From the IMG/VR virus record IMGVR_UViG_3300022752_000401, positions 1-23,677 of that record: a stretch of 23,677 nucleotides of DNA; one strand, given 5' to 3'. The notes beneath the pieces are model-generated. The model had not been told where the DNA came from and made no database searches. It was given only the letters and a program-made list of their open reading frames with translations. This DNA is from a virus. Of the stretch, positions 1 through 8,900 are shown piece by piece (the stretch's first letter is position 1; every line of letters begins with the position of its first letter). A program made the position numbers and the translations under genes.

Positions 1-119
1 ATTTTAATATTGGTGATGGTGTTGTGATTAACCAATCAACAGGTCAAATATCAGGTAGAGATTTTACAAAAGCACTATTCACTACTATGACACCATTTAT
101 TCTTGCACTATCAGATTAA
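1..119 (+). CDS. 3' end of an unidentified upstream gene (partial)
   Basis: The frame is open from base 3 and ends at TAA 117-119, giving 38 visible residues that finish TPFILALSD. The segment starts FNIGDGVVINQSTGQISG, which resembles the Gly/Asn/Thr-rich beta style of the phage structural proteins downstream, but no family can be named from so short a tail. The last codon abuts the ribosome binding site of the next gene, so the two are probably co-transcribed and translationally close. The start lies outside the window. Confidence 0.6.
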   Translation, partial: FNIGDGVVINQSTGQISGRDFTKALFTTMTPFILALSD

Positions 120-126
120 GGAGGAG
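118..126 (+). promoter_or_regulatory. Strong Shine-Dalgarno sequence
   Basis: AAGGAGGAG overlaps the stop codon of the upstream gene and sits 8 bases before the ATG at 135. It is the best ribosome binding site in the window and fixes the start of the 120-aa gene. Most of the large fibre genes here have no comparable site. Confidence 0.8.
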
Positions 127-134
127 TATTAGAA

Positions 135-497
135 ATGGCAATTGCGGCAGCAGCAGTAAATAATTTTAAAACATATACCAAAGTTGTTGGGTTGACGACT
201 GATACTGTCTATACAGCACCAGCAGGATATGTTGGAGTATTTCTATTAGCCCAGTGTGCTAATATTAGCACTAGTACTCAATCAATTAGTTGGTATCATA
301 ATCGTGTAAGTTCTGGTTCGACTGTAACCACAGAAATTGTAAAAGATTTTTATATTCCAGCAAACGACACAGTAAATCTATTACCTGGTAAATTGGTATT
401 GGAGACTGGTGATTTTATTACAATTAGTGGAAGTGCAAGTACAACTCCAGCAAAACTTAAGTTTATTACAAGTGTTCTTGAAACCTCAAATCAATAA
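135..497 (+). CDS. Small virion-structural-type protein, single beta-domain (120 aa)
   Basis: The start is set by the AAGGAGGAG site. The protein has no signal peptide or clear membrane segment and is rich in Thr, Ser, Val and Ile, suggesting a beta-sandwich. Its layout is a TAPAGYVGVFLLAQCANIS segment near residues 27-45, an IPANDTVNL segment near 74-82, then LVLETGDFITISGS. The same order appears in the 526-aa protein at 21830: LPAGTNKYLVHSIHVTNIS, then VPVGSAVELL, then LNSLDSIVLQST. I infer that this is a stand-alone version of that domain, perhaps a neck, tail or fibre-attachment protein. Function is not established. It lies 7 bases before the 565-aa fibre gene. Confidence 0.7.
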   Translation: MAIAAAAVNNFKTYTKVVGLTTDTVYTAPAGYVGVFLLAQCANISTSTQSISWYHNRVSSGSTVTTEIVKDFYIPANDTVNLLPGKLVLETGDFITISGSASTTPAKLKFITSVLETSNQ

Positions 498-504
498 TAG
501 ATAA

Positions 505-2202
505 ATGGCATCTCCAGGATTTCTCAGTAAAAGAGTTAGAAAGAAATCACAAACTGGTCTTACGACAGACCGTTATGAGTTTTTGGGTTTAGATCAAGCA
601 GAACCAGATTTAGGTGACCCATTAGTTGGTCTTTCTTCTATTGGTGCAAATCCTGCTCCAGTTGGTGGAACTCAATATGTTTTGGTCGCTGCTAGTGGAA
701 ATACTGGAAAAAGATATTGGGTTGCTACTTCTCAAATATCAGGAGCTGGATTAATTCCTGGTTCTTTTAGTGTATATAATAACAATATTCAAGTTGGTGC
801 TGCAAATAGTTTTAATAAATTCAATTTTGTTGGTAGTGGTGTAACTGTTGACCCAGTTGGTCCTGGATTATCAGAACAAACAGGTATTGCAACAGTTAGG
901 ATTACAGTAACGGATTTAGTTGGACCAGGGAATGTAAATTCAATACCTTATAAAGCAAGTAGTGGATTTTTAGCAGGAGCAACTGATTTTGTATATTCGA
1001 GTGGAAATATTGGTATAGGTTCTACACAACCAACAGTGCCACTAGATGTAGTAGGTAATGCAAAATTTACTGGTACTATAACTGCTTCTAGTTTTGTAGG
1101 AAACTTAACAGGAACAGCAACAACAGCAACTACTGCTAATAACGTAAGTTCTACTATTAATATAAACACTAGTGGTATTATAACTGCTTCTAGTTTTGTA
1201 GGAAGTCTCACTGGAAATGTAACAGGAAATCTTACTGGAACAGCAACTACTGCTAATAACGTAAGTTCTACTATTAATATAAACACTAGTGGTATTATAA
1301 CTTCTTCTAGTTTTGTAGGAAACTTAACAGGTACAGCAACTACTGCTAATAACGTAAGTTCTACTATTAATATAAACACTAGTGGAGTTGTAACTGCTAC
1401 TACATTTTATGGAACTTTAGTAGGTACTGTATCATCCACAGGGCAATCATTCAATACCATATCTGTTACTGGTCTTTCCACATTCACCAATGGACCAGTA
1501 TTAGTAGGAAGAGCAACAACAACAGGAACTGCAACACAAGCACTTCAAGTAGAAAGTGGTGGATACTTCAATGGTTCTGTTGGTATTGGAACTACAAATC
1601 CAACATCAAAACTTCACGTTATTGGTGATAGTAGATTTACTGGTGTAGTTACTGCTACTTCATTTTCTGGTTCTGGTTTAAATCTAACTGGTCTATTATC
1701 CAATACAGTATCAACTTCTTCCACAACTGTTCCACAATATATTGGGTTTGTAAGTGCCACTAGTGGAACTATAACATCTAATTTAGTAAGTAGTACATTA
1801 ACTTATATTCCATCAAGTGGAAATTTGGGTATTGGAACCACAAATCCAAAGACAACACTTCAAGTTGAAACTTATGGAGTAAAAACTGGTGTTGGAACAT
1901 TTACAGCATCTTTTGGTATTTCTACAACATTGGATAGTTTCTCTGTTTCTTCTACTGACTTTAAGGTTGCTGAATATACAGTTCATATTGGTTTTGGTTC
2001 GTATATTCAAGCACAAAAGGTTCTTGTAACACAAGACCAAACTACGGCATATTCAGAAGAATATGGAGTAATGTATAACAATTCATTAATTGTTTCTATT
2101 GGAGCAACAATTAGTGGAGGAAATTGTATTCTTCAAGCAACTCCACAAACTGGTATTAGTGGTCTGACGACTTATAGATTTGCAAGAAATACTTTACTTT
2201 AA
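505..2202 (+). CDS. Repeat-built tail fibre-like structural protein without S74 domain (565 aa)
   Basis: The N-terminus (MASPGFLSKRVRKK) is basic and is followed by a compact region with TQYVLVAASGNTGKRYWVA and NFVGSGVTVDP motifs of the kind seen in cyanophage structural proteins. Residues about 170-450 consist of GIGT-type modules (IGIGSTQP near base 1015, VGIGTTNP near 1579, LGIGTTNP near 1827) and three ANNVSSTININTSG units. About 105 C-terminal residues form a different domain, with EYTVHIGFGSYIQAQKVLV and AYSEEYGVMYNNSLIVSIG segments. No Ser-x4-Lys S74 motif is present, so unlike its neighbours it is not expected to self-cleave. There is no convincing ribosome binding site; the ATG lies 7 bases after the previous stop, so coupled translation is plausible. 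Probable fibre or baseplate appendage; the exact role is unknown. Confidence 0.8.
   Translation: MASPGFLSKRVRKKSQTGLTTDRYEFLGLDQAEPDLGDPLVGLSSIGANPAPVGGTQYVLVAASGNTGKRYWVATSQISGAGLIPGSFSVYNNNIQVGAANSFNKFNFVGSGVTVDPVGPGLSEQTGIATVRITVTDLVGPGNVNSIPYKASSGFLAGATDFVYSSGNIGIGSTQPTVPLDVVGNAKFTGTITASSFVGNLTGTATTATTANNVSSTININTSGIITASSFVGSLTGNVTGNLTGTATTANNVSSTININTSGIITSSSFVGNLTGTATTANNVSSTININTSGVVTATTFYGTLVGTVSSTGQSFNTISVTGLSTFTNGPVLVGRATTTGTATQALQVESGGYFNGSVGIGTTNPTSKLHVIGDSRFTGVVTATSFSGSGLNLTGLLSNTVSTSSTTVPQYIGFVSATSGTITSNLVSSTLTYIPSSGNLGIGTTNPKTTLQVETYGVKTGVGTFTASFGISTTLDSFSVSSTDFKVAEYTVHIGFGSYIQAQKVLVTQDQTTAYSEEYGVMYNNSLIVSIGATISGGNCILQATPQTGISGLTTYRFARNTLL
1081..1395 (+). repeat. Three direct copies of the NNVSSTININTSG module
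   Basis: The sequence encoding AN-NVSSTININTSG-(I/V)-(I/V)-T begins at about 1135, 1252 and 1345, with GNLTGTATTA linkers between. The stretch 1123-1196 is identical over 74 bases to 4699-4772 in the next fibre gene. Copies differ by small insertions of linker units, as expected from slippage or recombination. Confidence 0.85.
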
Positions 2203-2247
2203 TACTGAAACTTATATTATGTTCTTCGGTATGTTTAGTTCCCAATT

Positions 2248-2255
2248 CATAAATA
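2248..2255 (+). promoter_or_regulatory. Late-type promoter box CATAAATA
   Basis: CATAAATA followed by ACTAAAA lies 13 bases upstream of the 999-aa gene. T4-family late promoters use TATAAATA, and NATAAATA has been proposed in cyanophages. The extended string ATAAATAACTAAAA recurs exactly at 21799-21812, also just ahead of a structural gene. Assignment is by motif and position only. Confidence 0.6.
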
Positions 2256-2268
2256 ACTAAAAAGACCG

Positions 2269-5268
2269 ATGGCAGATAAAATTTTTGGAGTAAAGGGGAT
2301 AAACTTTGTTGGTGACCCTGGTACGCCAACAATTTCTATAGCATCTTCTATCATTACTTATGCGGGAAGTTTAAATCTTAATGCACCTACTGTTGCTATT
2401 AGTACAGATGTTTCCATCGGTGGAAAAGTTGTATCAAATGTAGTTGTATCAGATACTTATTCAGTTGGTATAGGGACCACAGTTCTAACTGAAAAATTAA
2501 ATGTAAGTGGAAACGCAAATATTTCTGGTGTTGTAAGTGCTACTAGTTTTGTTGGTTCTGGTACTAGTTTAACTGGACTATTAACAAATCAATCATCTGG
2601 TATTAATACTAATGCATATCAATATCTTTTAGTCACTCCTCAAAATTCTGGGACTATTTCGACTGTATCATCATCATATAATTATATTACTTTCAATCCT
2701 GCTGCAAATTATCTAGGAATTGGAACAAATACTCCTGCAGCAGGATTGGATGTAAATGGTACTGGTAGATTTATAGGAACTGTTACTGCTCCAACTTTTC
2801 AAGGTACTGCTACTACTGCTACGAATCTTGCTGATGCAGCAAATATAACGACTGGTATTGTTAGTACTGCTAGACTATCTGGAACTTATAATATTAGTAT
2901 TTCAGGAAATGTTGCAGCAGCAACCACTGCTTCCAATTTAACATCAACTGCTAATGTAAACACTAGTGGTATTATAACTGCTACTGGAGGTTTTGTTGGA
3001 AATCTTACAGGAACAGCAACCACTGCCACTGGACTAACTACAACTGCTAGTGTAAACACTACTGGTATTATAACTGCTACTAAATTTGTAGGACCAATTG
3101 AAGGTACTATTACTGGTGTAGCAGATACAGCAAAACAATTACAAAATACAAGATATTTTAGTGTAAGTGGTGATGTTTCTACTGGTTCTTCTGTTGCATT
3201 TAATGGAACTCAAAATGTTGGATTAGCAGTAACTTTAGCACTTTCTGGTGTTACTTCTGCAACTTATGGTTCAAGTACTTCCATTCCATCTATTTCAGTT
3301 AATGCTAAAGGAATTATTACTGGAGTAACCACTACTGGAATTACTGTTGGAAATGGGACATTAGATCTCAAAACATCTGGAACAGGATTATCAGGTATTG
3401 CAACGTTTACTGCAAATCAAGCAACAGGAACTGCAGTTACGTTTACAGTAACATCTGATGCAACAAGTACAAATACAGCAGGAGCAATTGTTGCTCGTGA
3501 TGCAAGTGGAAACTTTAGAGCAGGAATTATTACTGCTACTACTTTCTCTGGAACTGCTACTACTGCTAATAATGTAAGTTCTACTATTAATATTAATACT
3601 TCTGGTATTATAACTGCTACACAATTTTCTACTGGAATCTCAACTCAAAATGTTGGATTTACCACAGGCATTATTAGTGGTCCAAATACAATTTATATTA
3701 ATCCTTATCAAATTGGTGTATCCACAGGAACTGTAAGAATTCTTGGAAATCTTATAGTTGAAGGAACTACAGTTACTGCAGCACAAGCAACCATACAATC
3801 AAGTGCTACAACAATTGGAGTAGCAGTTTCAGAAACAAGTAATATTGTTTTGAATGATGCTGGAATTACGATTGGTTCAACATCAATTCAAAAAACTTTA
3901 CTTTGGAACTATGGTTCAACTGCATTAAAATCAAGTGAAAACTTTAATCTTGCAAATGGAAAAGTTTATCAAATTAATGATAATCCAGTTTTAAGTTCTA
4001 CTACACTTGCAAATAGTGTTACTACTGCTGCTGGTATTACTACTGTTGGAACTCTTCAACAATTAGTTGTTTCTAGTAATACATCAACAGATGCAGTCAG
4101 AATTACTCAAGTTGGTTCTGGAAATGCTTTGGTAGTTGAAGATGAAGCATCCCCAGACGGAACTTCTTTTATTGTAAGTTCTACTGGTTCAATTGGTATT
4201 GGAACTACAATTCCATCATATAAACTTACAATTACCAATAATGCTCTTCCAACTTTAGGATTAACAAATGCGATTGCTGATTTTACTGGTAGTGTAGATG
4301 GTTATACTCAACTTAATATCAGAAACTCTCTTGCTGCCGCAAATGCTTCTTCTGATTTGATTGCTACGGCAGATACTGGGTCTGATACAACTAACTTTAT
4401 TGATTTAGGTATTAATAATAGTGCTTTCTCTTCTGGTTCTTGGACGGTCAATGGAGCATTAGACGGATACTTATATACTTCTGATGGTAGTTTATCAATT
4501 GGTATTGCTACTAATAATACAGCAAAGTATCTTTCATTCTTTGCTGGTGGGGTATTGGCAGCAAATGAACAAGTAAGAATTAATCAAACTGGTGTTGGTA
4601 TAGGTTCTACACAACCAACAGTAAAACTTGATGTTATTGGTGATGCAAAAGTATCGGGCACAATAACTGCTTCTAGTTTCACTGGAAATCTTACTGGTAC
4701 AGCAACTACTGCTAATAACGTAAGTTCTACTATTAATATAAACACTAGTGGTATTATAACTGCTTCTAGTTTCACTGGAAATCTTACTGGTACAGCAACA
4801 ACAGCAACTACTGCTAATAACGTAAGTTCTACTATTAATATTAATACTTCTGGTATTATAACTGCTTCTAGTTTTGTAGGAAACTTAACAGGTACAGCAA
4901 CTACTGCAAATAACGTAAGTTCTACTATTGATATAAACACTAGTGGTATTATAACTGCTACTGATTTTGATTCACTTTCAGATTTCAACTTAAAAACTAA
5001 TATTCATCAAATTGAAGATTCACTTTCAAAAGTAATTCAAATTCGTGGTGTAACTTTCGATTGGAAAGAAACTAATAGGTCTTCTGCTGGTGTCATTGCA
5101 CAAGAAGTTGAGAAAGTATTACCAGAACTTGTAAATGGTGAAGAGATTAAGACAGTCAATTATAATGGTGTGATTGGTGCTTTGGTTGAAGCAGTCAAGG
5201 AACTGAAAGCAGAAAATGATATTCTAAAAGAAAAATTAGACGAAGTTTACAAAAAAGTTTTCGGTTAA
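2269..5268 (+). CDS. Tail fibre protein with C-terminal peptidase S74 chaperone (999 aa)
   Basis: Starts MADKIFGVKGINF and contains four GIGT-type modules (near bases 2464, 2713, 4192 and 4594). A KVYQINDNPVLSSTTL segment lies near residue 565, and a domain with ASSDLIATAD and FIDLGINNSAFSSG motifs spans about 664-777. NNVSSTININTSG repeats occupy about 800-900. The last 96 residues form an S74 domain: SDFNLK at 904-909 gives Ser904 and Lys909, the i+5 spacing of the Ser-Lys pair known from endosialidase-type fibres. It is followed by GVIAQEVEKVLPEL, KTVNYNGVIGALVEA and a coiled-coil tail. In that family the C-terminal domain drives trimer folding and then cleaves just before the Ser, so a mature protein of about 903 residues is inferred. 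A terminator follows immediately. Confidence 0.9.
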   Translation: MADKIFGVKGINFVGDPGTPTISIASSIITYAGSLNLNAPTVAISTDVSIGGKVVSNVVVSDTYSVGIGTTVLTEKLNVSGNANISGVVSATSFVGSGTSLTGLLTNQSSGINTNAYQYLLVTPQNSGTISTVSSSYNYITFNPAANYLGIGTNTPAAGLDVNGTGRFIGTVTAPTFQGTATTATNLADAANITTGIVSTARLSGTYNISISGNVAAATTASNLTSTANVNTSGIITATGGFVGNLTGTATTATGLTTTASVNTTGIITATKFVGPIEGTITGVADTAKQLQNTRYFSVSGDVSTGSSVAFNGTQNVGLAVTLALSGVTSATYGSSTSIPSISVNAKGIITGVTTTGITVGNGTLDLKTSGTGLSGIATFTANQATGTAVTFTVTSDATSTNTAGAIVARDASGNFRAGIITATTFSGTATTANNVSSTININTSGIITATQFSTGISTQNVGFTTGIISGPNTIYINPYQIGVSTGTVRILGNLIVEGTTVTAAQATIQSSATTIGVAVSETSNIVLNDAGITIGSTSIQKTLLWNYGSTALKSSENFNLANGKVYQINDNPVLSSTTLANSVTTAAGITTVGTLQQLVVSSNTSTDAVRITQVGSGNALVVEDEASPDGTSFIVSSTGSIGIGTTIPSYKLTITNNALPTLGLTNAIADFTGSVDGYTQLNIRNSLAAANASSDLIATADTGSDTTNFIDLGINNSAFSSGSWTVNGALDGYLYTSDGSLSIGIATNNTAKYLSFFAGGVLAANEQVRINQTGVGIGSTQPTVKLDVIGDAKVSGTITASSFTGNLTGTATTANNVSSTININTSGIITASSFTGNLTGTATTATTANNVSSTININTSGIITASSFVGNLTGTATTANNVSSTIDINTSGIITATDFDSLSDFNLKTNIHQIEDSLSKVIQIRGVTFDWKETNRSSAGVIAQEVEKVLPELVNGEEIKTVNYNGVIGALVEAVKELKAENDILKEKLDEVYKKVFG
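4660..4965 (+). repeat. Direct repeats of the NNVSSTININTSG module just before the S74 domain
   Basis: Three tandem-like copies encode TATTANNVSSTI(N/D)INTSG-IITA with GNLTGTA linkers. The first copy shares 74 identical bases with the 565-aa gene. The middle copy, 4814-4865, uses the alternative spelling AATATTAATACTTCT and is identical over 52 bases to 20647-20698 in the 2170-aa gene. A single related copy sits near 3565-3620. Confidence 0.85.
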
Positions 5269-5270
5269 GA

Positions 5271-5315
5271 CACTTTCCAAAGTGGCACAGACTCCCACAC
5301 AAGGGGGTCTTTTTG
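5271..5315 (+). terminator. Rho-independent terminator after the 999-aa fibre gene
   Basis: The main stem is AGACTCCC (5289-5296) with GGGGGTCT (5303-5310), loop ACACAA, one G:T pair, followed by a T run 5310-5314. A small hairpin CACTT-TCCA-AAGTG at 5271-5284 precedes it, and outer arms GCACA/TGTGC flank the stem. It closes the transcription unit of the fibre gene and separates it from the two small genes downstream. Confidence 0.8.
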
Positions 5316-5324
5316 TGCTAGAAT
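5316..5324 (+). promoter_or_regulatory. Possible extended -10 promoter (TGC-TAGAAT)
   Basis: TGCTAGAAT lies directly after the terminator and 26 bases before the first small gene. It fits an extended -10 element (TGN plus TAGAAT), but no good -35 is found at the right distance. It would allow the small-gene pair to be read separately from the fibre genes. Weak, positional evidence. Confidence 0.35.
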
Positions 5325-5350
5325 AATAGGGTAGTCAAAGAGTTTTGTTT

Positions 5351-5533
5351 ATGATGATTTCCCGTGACACTCTTGCTGACCTTCGTGGAATGCAAGAAGA
5401 TATGGCAGCACATTTTGTGGATGAGAACTTCCCGATTAGTGGTGAAACCTATTGGACGTGTGTGGAGTGTCTTGCGACAGCAAAACTTGCTGAACTTCGG
5501 GGTGAACTGAATGAGTTAAATACAAGTATGTAA
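5351..5533 (+). CDS. Small hypothetical protein (60 aa)
   Basis: I place the start at ATG 5351, about 8 bases after a weak AAAGAG site. ATG 5354 is equally possible, and a TTG six bases upstream is less likely. The protein contains ISGETYWTCVECLATAKLAE near residues 30-50 and a predicted helical C-terminus (LAELRGELNEL). It is mixed acidic/basic, soluble and has two cysteines in a C-x2-C pair, unlike the Ser/Thr-rich structural proteins around it. Family not recognised; it looks like a small accessory protein of the kind scattered in T4-like cyanophage genomes. It sits 10 bases before the next gene, probably in one operon. Confidence 0.65.
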   Translation: MMISRDTLADLRGMQEDMAAHFVDENFPISGETYWTCVECLATAKLAELRGELNELNTSM

Positions 5534-5543
5534 GGTTAATAAA

Positions 5544-5816
5544 ATGAAATATAAAATCACATATGCTTACTGCTGGTACAATCAAGGTAGTATGATTGTG
5601 AAAATGTATTTCATCAATGAAGTTCCTTTTACGTTTGATGAACTACCACATTATGCGTATGAAGACCCAGAATTAATGAAAAAAGCAGATTTACAAAGAA
5701 GGTTTGAACCAGAAGATTTATACCGTTCGTCTTTTTATTTGATAGATGAGGAAGCACACCCTTGTTTGTTTGATTTGGAATTAGAAAATCCACAAGATAT
5801 GCCTTGTGATGAGTAG
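5544..5816 (+). CDS. Small acidic hypothetical protein (90 aa)
   Basis: A weak AAGG site lies 7 bases ahead of the ATG. The protein is acidic and aromatic-rich (YAYCWYNQ near residues 7-14, then FTFDELPHYAYEDPELMKK and SSFYLIDEEAHPC), with no transmembrane or signal segment. I do not recognise a family. Composition suggests a globular cytoplasmic protein, possibly interacting with host machinery, but that is only inference. It is paired with the 60-aa gene, and the pair is bounded on both sides by terminators. Confidence 0.65.
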   Translation: MKYKITYAYCWYNQGSMIVKMYFINEVPFTFDELPHYAYEDPELMKKADLQRRFEPEDLYRSSFYLIDEEAHPCLFDLELENPQDMPCDE

Positions 5817-5845
5817 TTGCAAAAAATAAAAGAGTGTGTTATGAT
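5817..5845 (+). promoter_or_regulatory. Sigma-70-type promoter TTGCAA-N17-TATGAT
   Basis: The -35-like TTGCAA (5817-5822) starts one base after the stop codon of the 90-aa gene. The -10-like TATGAT (5840-5845) follows at the ideal 17-base spacing. Transcription would start near 5852 and meet the terminator at 5872-5898 after about 50 bases. It is a good match to a host housekeeping promoter, but unproven. Confidence 0.5.
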
Positions 5846-5871
5846 TTACTTTCCGTGTGAAGGAAGTCTTT

Positions 5872-5898
5872 AAAACCTCTCCTTTGGGGAGGTTTTTT
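5872..5898 (+). terminator. Rho-independent terminator upstream of the giant fibre gene
   Basis: AACCTCTCC (5874-5882) pairs with GGGGAGGTT (5886-5894) across a TTT loop with one T:G pair, followed by T 5893-5898. The stem is GC-rich in an AT-rich genome, which makes it stand out. It separates the small-gene pair from the 2474-aa gene. Confidence 0.85.
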
Positions 5899-5903
5899 AG
5901 TGT

Positions 5904-5910
5904 CTAAATA
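5904..5910 (+). promoter_or_regulatory. Late-type promoter box CTAAATA
   Basis: CTAAATA followed by TAACTAG lies five bases after the terminator T run and 29 bases before the giant fibre ATG. The same CTAAATA form occurs at 13361. This placement would give the 7.4-kb gene its own late promoter, insulated from upstream transcription. Confidence 0.6.
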
Positions 5911-5939
5911 TAACTAGAAAAGATTATAGTGCGAGTAAG

Positions 5940-8900
5940 ATGCCTCTTTCTAGATTAGAAAATTTCTTAAAGAATGCAGAAGGTAATATTCTTTATGTAA
6001 GTCCATCAGATTTTGATGCTACTGATAGTTTTGAAAACCAAGGCAACTCATTAACAAGACCATTTAAAACTATTCAAAGAGCATTAATCGAAGCAGCAAG
6101 ATTTTCATATCAAAACGGAAGAAATAACGATAAGATTGATAGAACTACAATTTTAGTATATCCAGGAACTCACTATATTGATAATAGACCTGGATATTCT
6201 ATTACTTCATCAGGAATCAATCCTGTTTATAAAAAAAGAACAGATGCTACAACTTGGACCACTACAACTCTTGATGAGTTTAGTACAAATACAAATTATG
6301 ATATTTTAGATACAAATAACGATTTATATAAATTTAACTCGGTTAATGGTGGTGTTGTTTTACCTCGTGGTACATCCATTATTGGTTATGATTTAAGAAA
6401 GACAAAAATTCGTCCTCTTTATGTTCCAAATCCAGAAGATGCTACTGTTGAAAATAGTAGTATCTTTAATGTAACTGGTACTTGTTACTTTAGTACATTT
6501 ACATTTTTAGATGCTGATACAACAAAGACAGTATTTAGAGATTATACGGATAATCGTTTTGTTCCTAATTATTCTCACCACAAATTAGTATCATTTGCTT
6601 ATGCAGATGGTGTGAATAAAGTTGTTCTAGGTGGAACAGAACAGACTGATTTAACTGACCTTGATATGTATTATTACAAGGTTGCAAGAGCATATGGTGA
6701 TTTAACTGGTAGAAATGTTGTTGACTATCCAAGTAATAGTGATTTTGAAACTTCTGTTGATGAATATCGTATTGTTGGTTCACTTCAAGCAAATCCTTTT
6801 GGCATTTCATCAATTTATGGTGGCAATGGAGTATCTAATCCAACAAATGTTATTACCGTAACAACTAAAGATTTCTTAACAGGAGATGACAAACCACACG
6901 GATTATCTGTCGATAGTCCTGTTTTGATTTCTGGAATTACAGCAGATGGTGCAGCATTTAATGGTTCATTTACTGTAAAAGAAGTTGTTGGTTTAACGAC
7001 ATTTACTTATACTTCTACTGCAGCACCAGCAAACGCAACTCCAGCAGCAAGTGATTATGAAAGTGGTATTGTAACAATTGAAGCAGATACAGTAAGTTCT
7101 GCTTCTCCTTATGTTTTTAGTTGTTCTATTCGTTCCGTGTATGGTCTTTGTGGAATGTGGGCGGATGGAGCAAAGGCAGATGGATTTAAGTCTATGGTTG
7201 TAGCCCAGTTTACTGGAGTTTCTCTTCAAAAAGATGATAATGCTTTCTTGATTTATGAGAATGGTGCTTATCAAAGTAATGCAACTTTAGATATTAATAG
7301 TACTCAAAGACCATTGCATACAAATGGGAATGCGATTTATAAACCAGATTATGAGAGTACACATATTCGTGTATCAAATAATGGATTCGTTCAGTGTGTT
7401 TCGATTTTCGCAATTGGTTTTGCTAAACACTTTTTAACTGAAAGTGGTGGTGATATGTCTATCACCAACTCAAACTCTAACTTCGGTGCAATTTCTCTTG
7501 AATCAACTGGATTTAGAAATGAGTCATTTGATAGAGATGACGTTGGTTATATTACTCACATTATTCCACCAAAAGAAATTGATGATATTGAAACTGAAGT
7601 TAATTGGTTGTCTTTGGATGTTGCAAAAACAATAGGAGTTGGAAGCACAAATAAATTATACATTTATAATTATAAATCTTTAGATCTAAAACCAATACAT
7701 CAAGTTGATAATTATAGAATTGGGGCAAGAGCAAATGATACTTTAAATCTTATATTTGAGAATACTTATACAACTCCAATTTTAATGCCAGTTCCAAGTG
7801 GAACTGGGGTTTCTTCGAAGAAAATTTATACTGTAACAAGGTCTGGTACACAAAATAATATTACCAATAATACATTCACATTAAATACCAATCATCAACT
7901 TTATAATGGTGAAAGTGTAAGAGTTTTCAGTGATACAAGTCAAGCACCAGATGGAATTGTTTTAGATACTGTATATTATGCAATTACGACAGGATTGGCT
8001 TCAAATGAAATTAAACTTGCATATTCTTTAAATGATGCAATTGCAAATCAACCAATTACATCAATTAATAGTAATGGTGGTATTCTCACAGTTATAAGTT
8101 CTGTATCCGATAAACTCCCAGGTGATTTAGGACATCCTATTCAATATGATACAACACAAAGACAATGGTATATTACTGGAACTGCAACAACTGAAACAAA
8201 TCAAATTTATAATATAATTAATCAACTTGGGACTGGAGGATTTGGCAATCAAACTTCATCAACATTTATAAAAAGAAAATCTAATAATCGTTCAATTGAG
8301 GATAGAATTTATAGAATTCGTTATGTAATTCCAAAAGAATTTACAACTGCAAGACCACCACAGGCAGGATTTGTATTACAAGAAACTAAAACAGTTGGTG
8401 TAAGTACAATTTCGTTTGATAATACATATACTCTTTCTGGTTCAACTCCACCTGCTTATTTGAGAAATGAAAAAATTATCTCAAATGCAACAGTTGGTGC
8501 TGTTTCGAATGGAACACAAACTGTAACAGCAACAACAGAACTTCCACATGGATTTATAGTTGGAGATAAAGTTAAAATCCAAAAAGTTAGAAGTACAAAT
8601 AATCCACTCGGTACTGGTCTAACTTCGACTTATAATGGTTCATATAAGGTTCTTTCAGTTCCAAGTACAAAACAATTTACGTATCAAATTTCTGGTGTAA
8701 AAATCAATCCAGGAACTTATACAAATCTAATTAATGAACGTGATACAAGACAAGAAAGAGACCAATTGCCGTTGGTATCAAGAGAACAATATTCTGGAAA
8801 TTATTTTATTTACAGAGTAAATACAATTAAAAATCACGTTCCAGGAACTGACGGTCAAGATGGAATTTATAATTTGATTGTTCTTGCAGCAAATGTAAGT

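Noticed and set aside
501-507. GATAAATG at the start of the 565-aa gene as a late promoter
   Set aside because: The box overlaps the start codon itself, so a transcript from it would begin inside the gene. Chance similarity is more likely.
948-1379. Long reverse-strand open frame with repeated VELTLLAVVAVPV segments
   Set aside because: It is the antisense reading of the NNVSSTININTSG repeats. The repeat makes any stop-free frame extend; no ribosome binding site or promoter serves it. The frame at 4584-4988 is the same artefact.
5345-5350. TTG start for the 60-aa gene
   Set aside because: ATG 5351 and 5354 follow directly, with a better distance to AAAGAG; TTG would only add two residues.
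5269-5939. tRNA or other structured RNA gene in the gaps around the small-gene pair
   Set aside because: Only simple terminator hairpins were found; no cloverleaf or TTCGA-type T-loop could be assembled by eye.
6565-7274. Reverse-strand frames within the giant fibre gene
   Set aside because: Poor, low-complexity translations antisense to a continuous 2474-codon gene.
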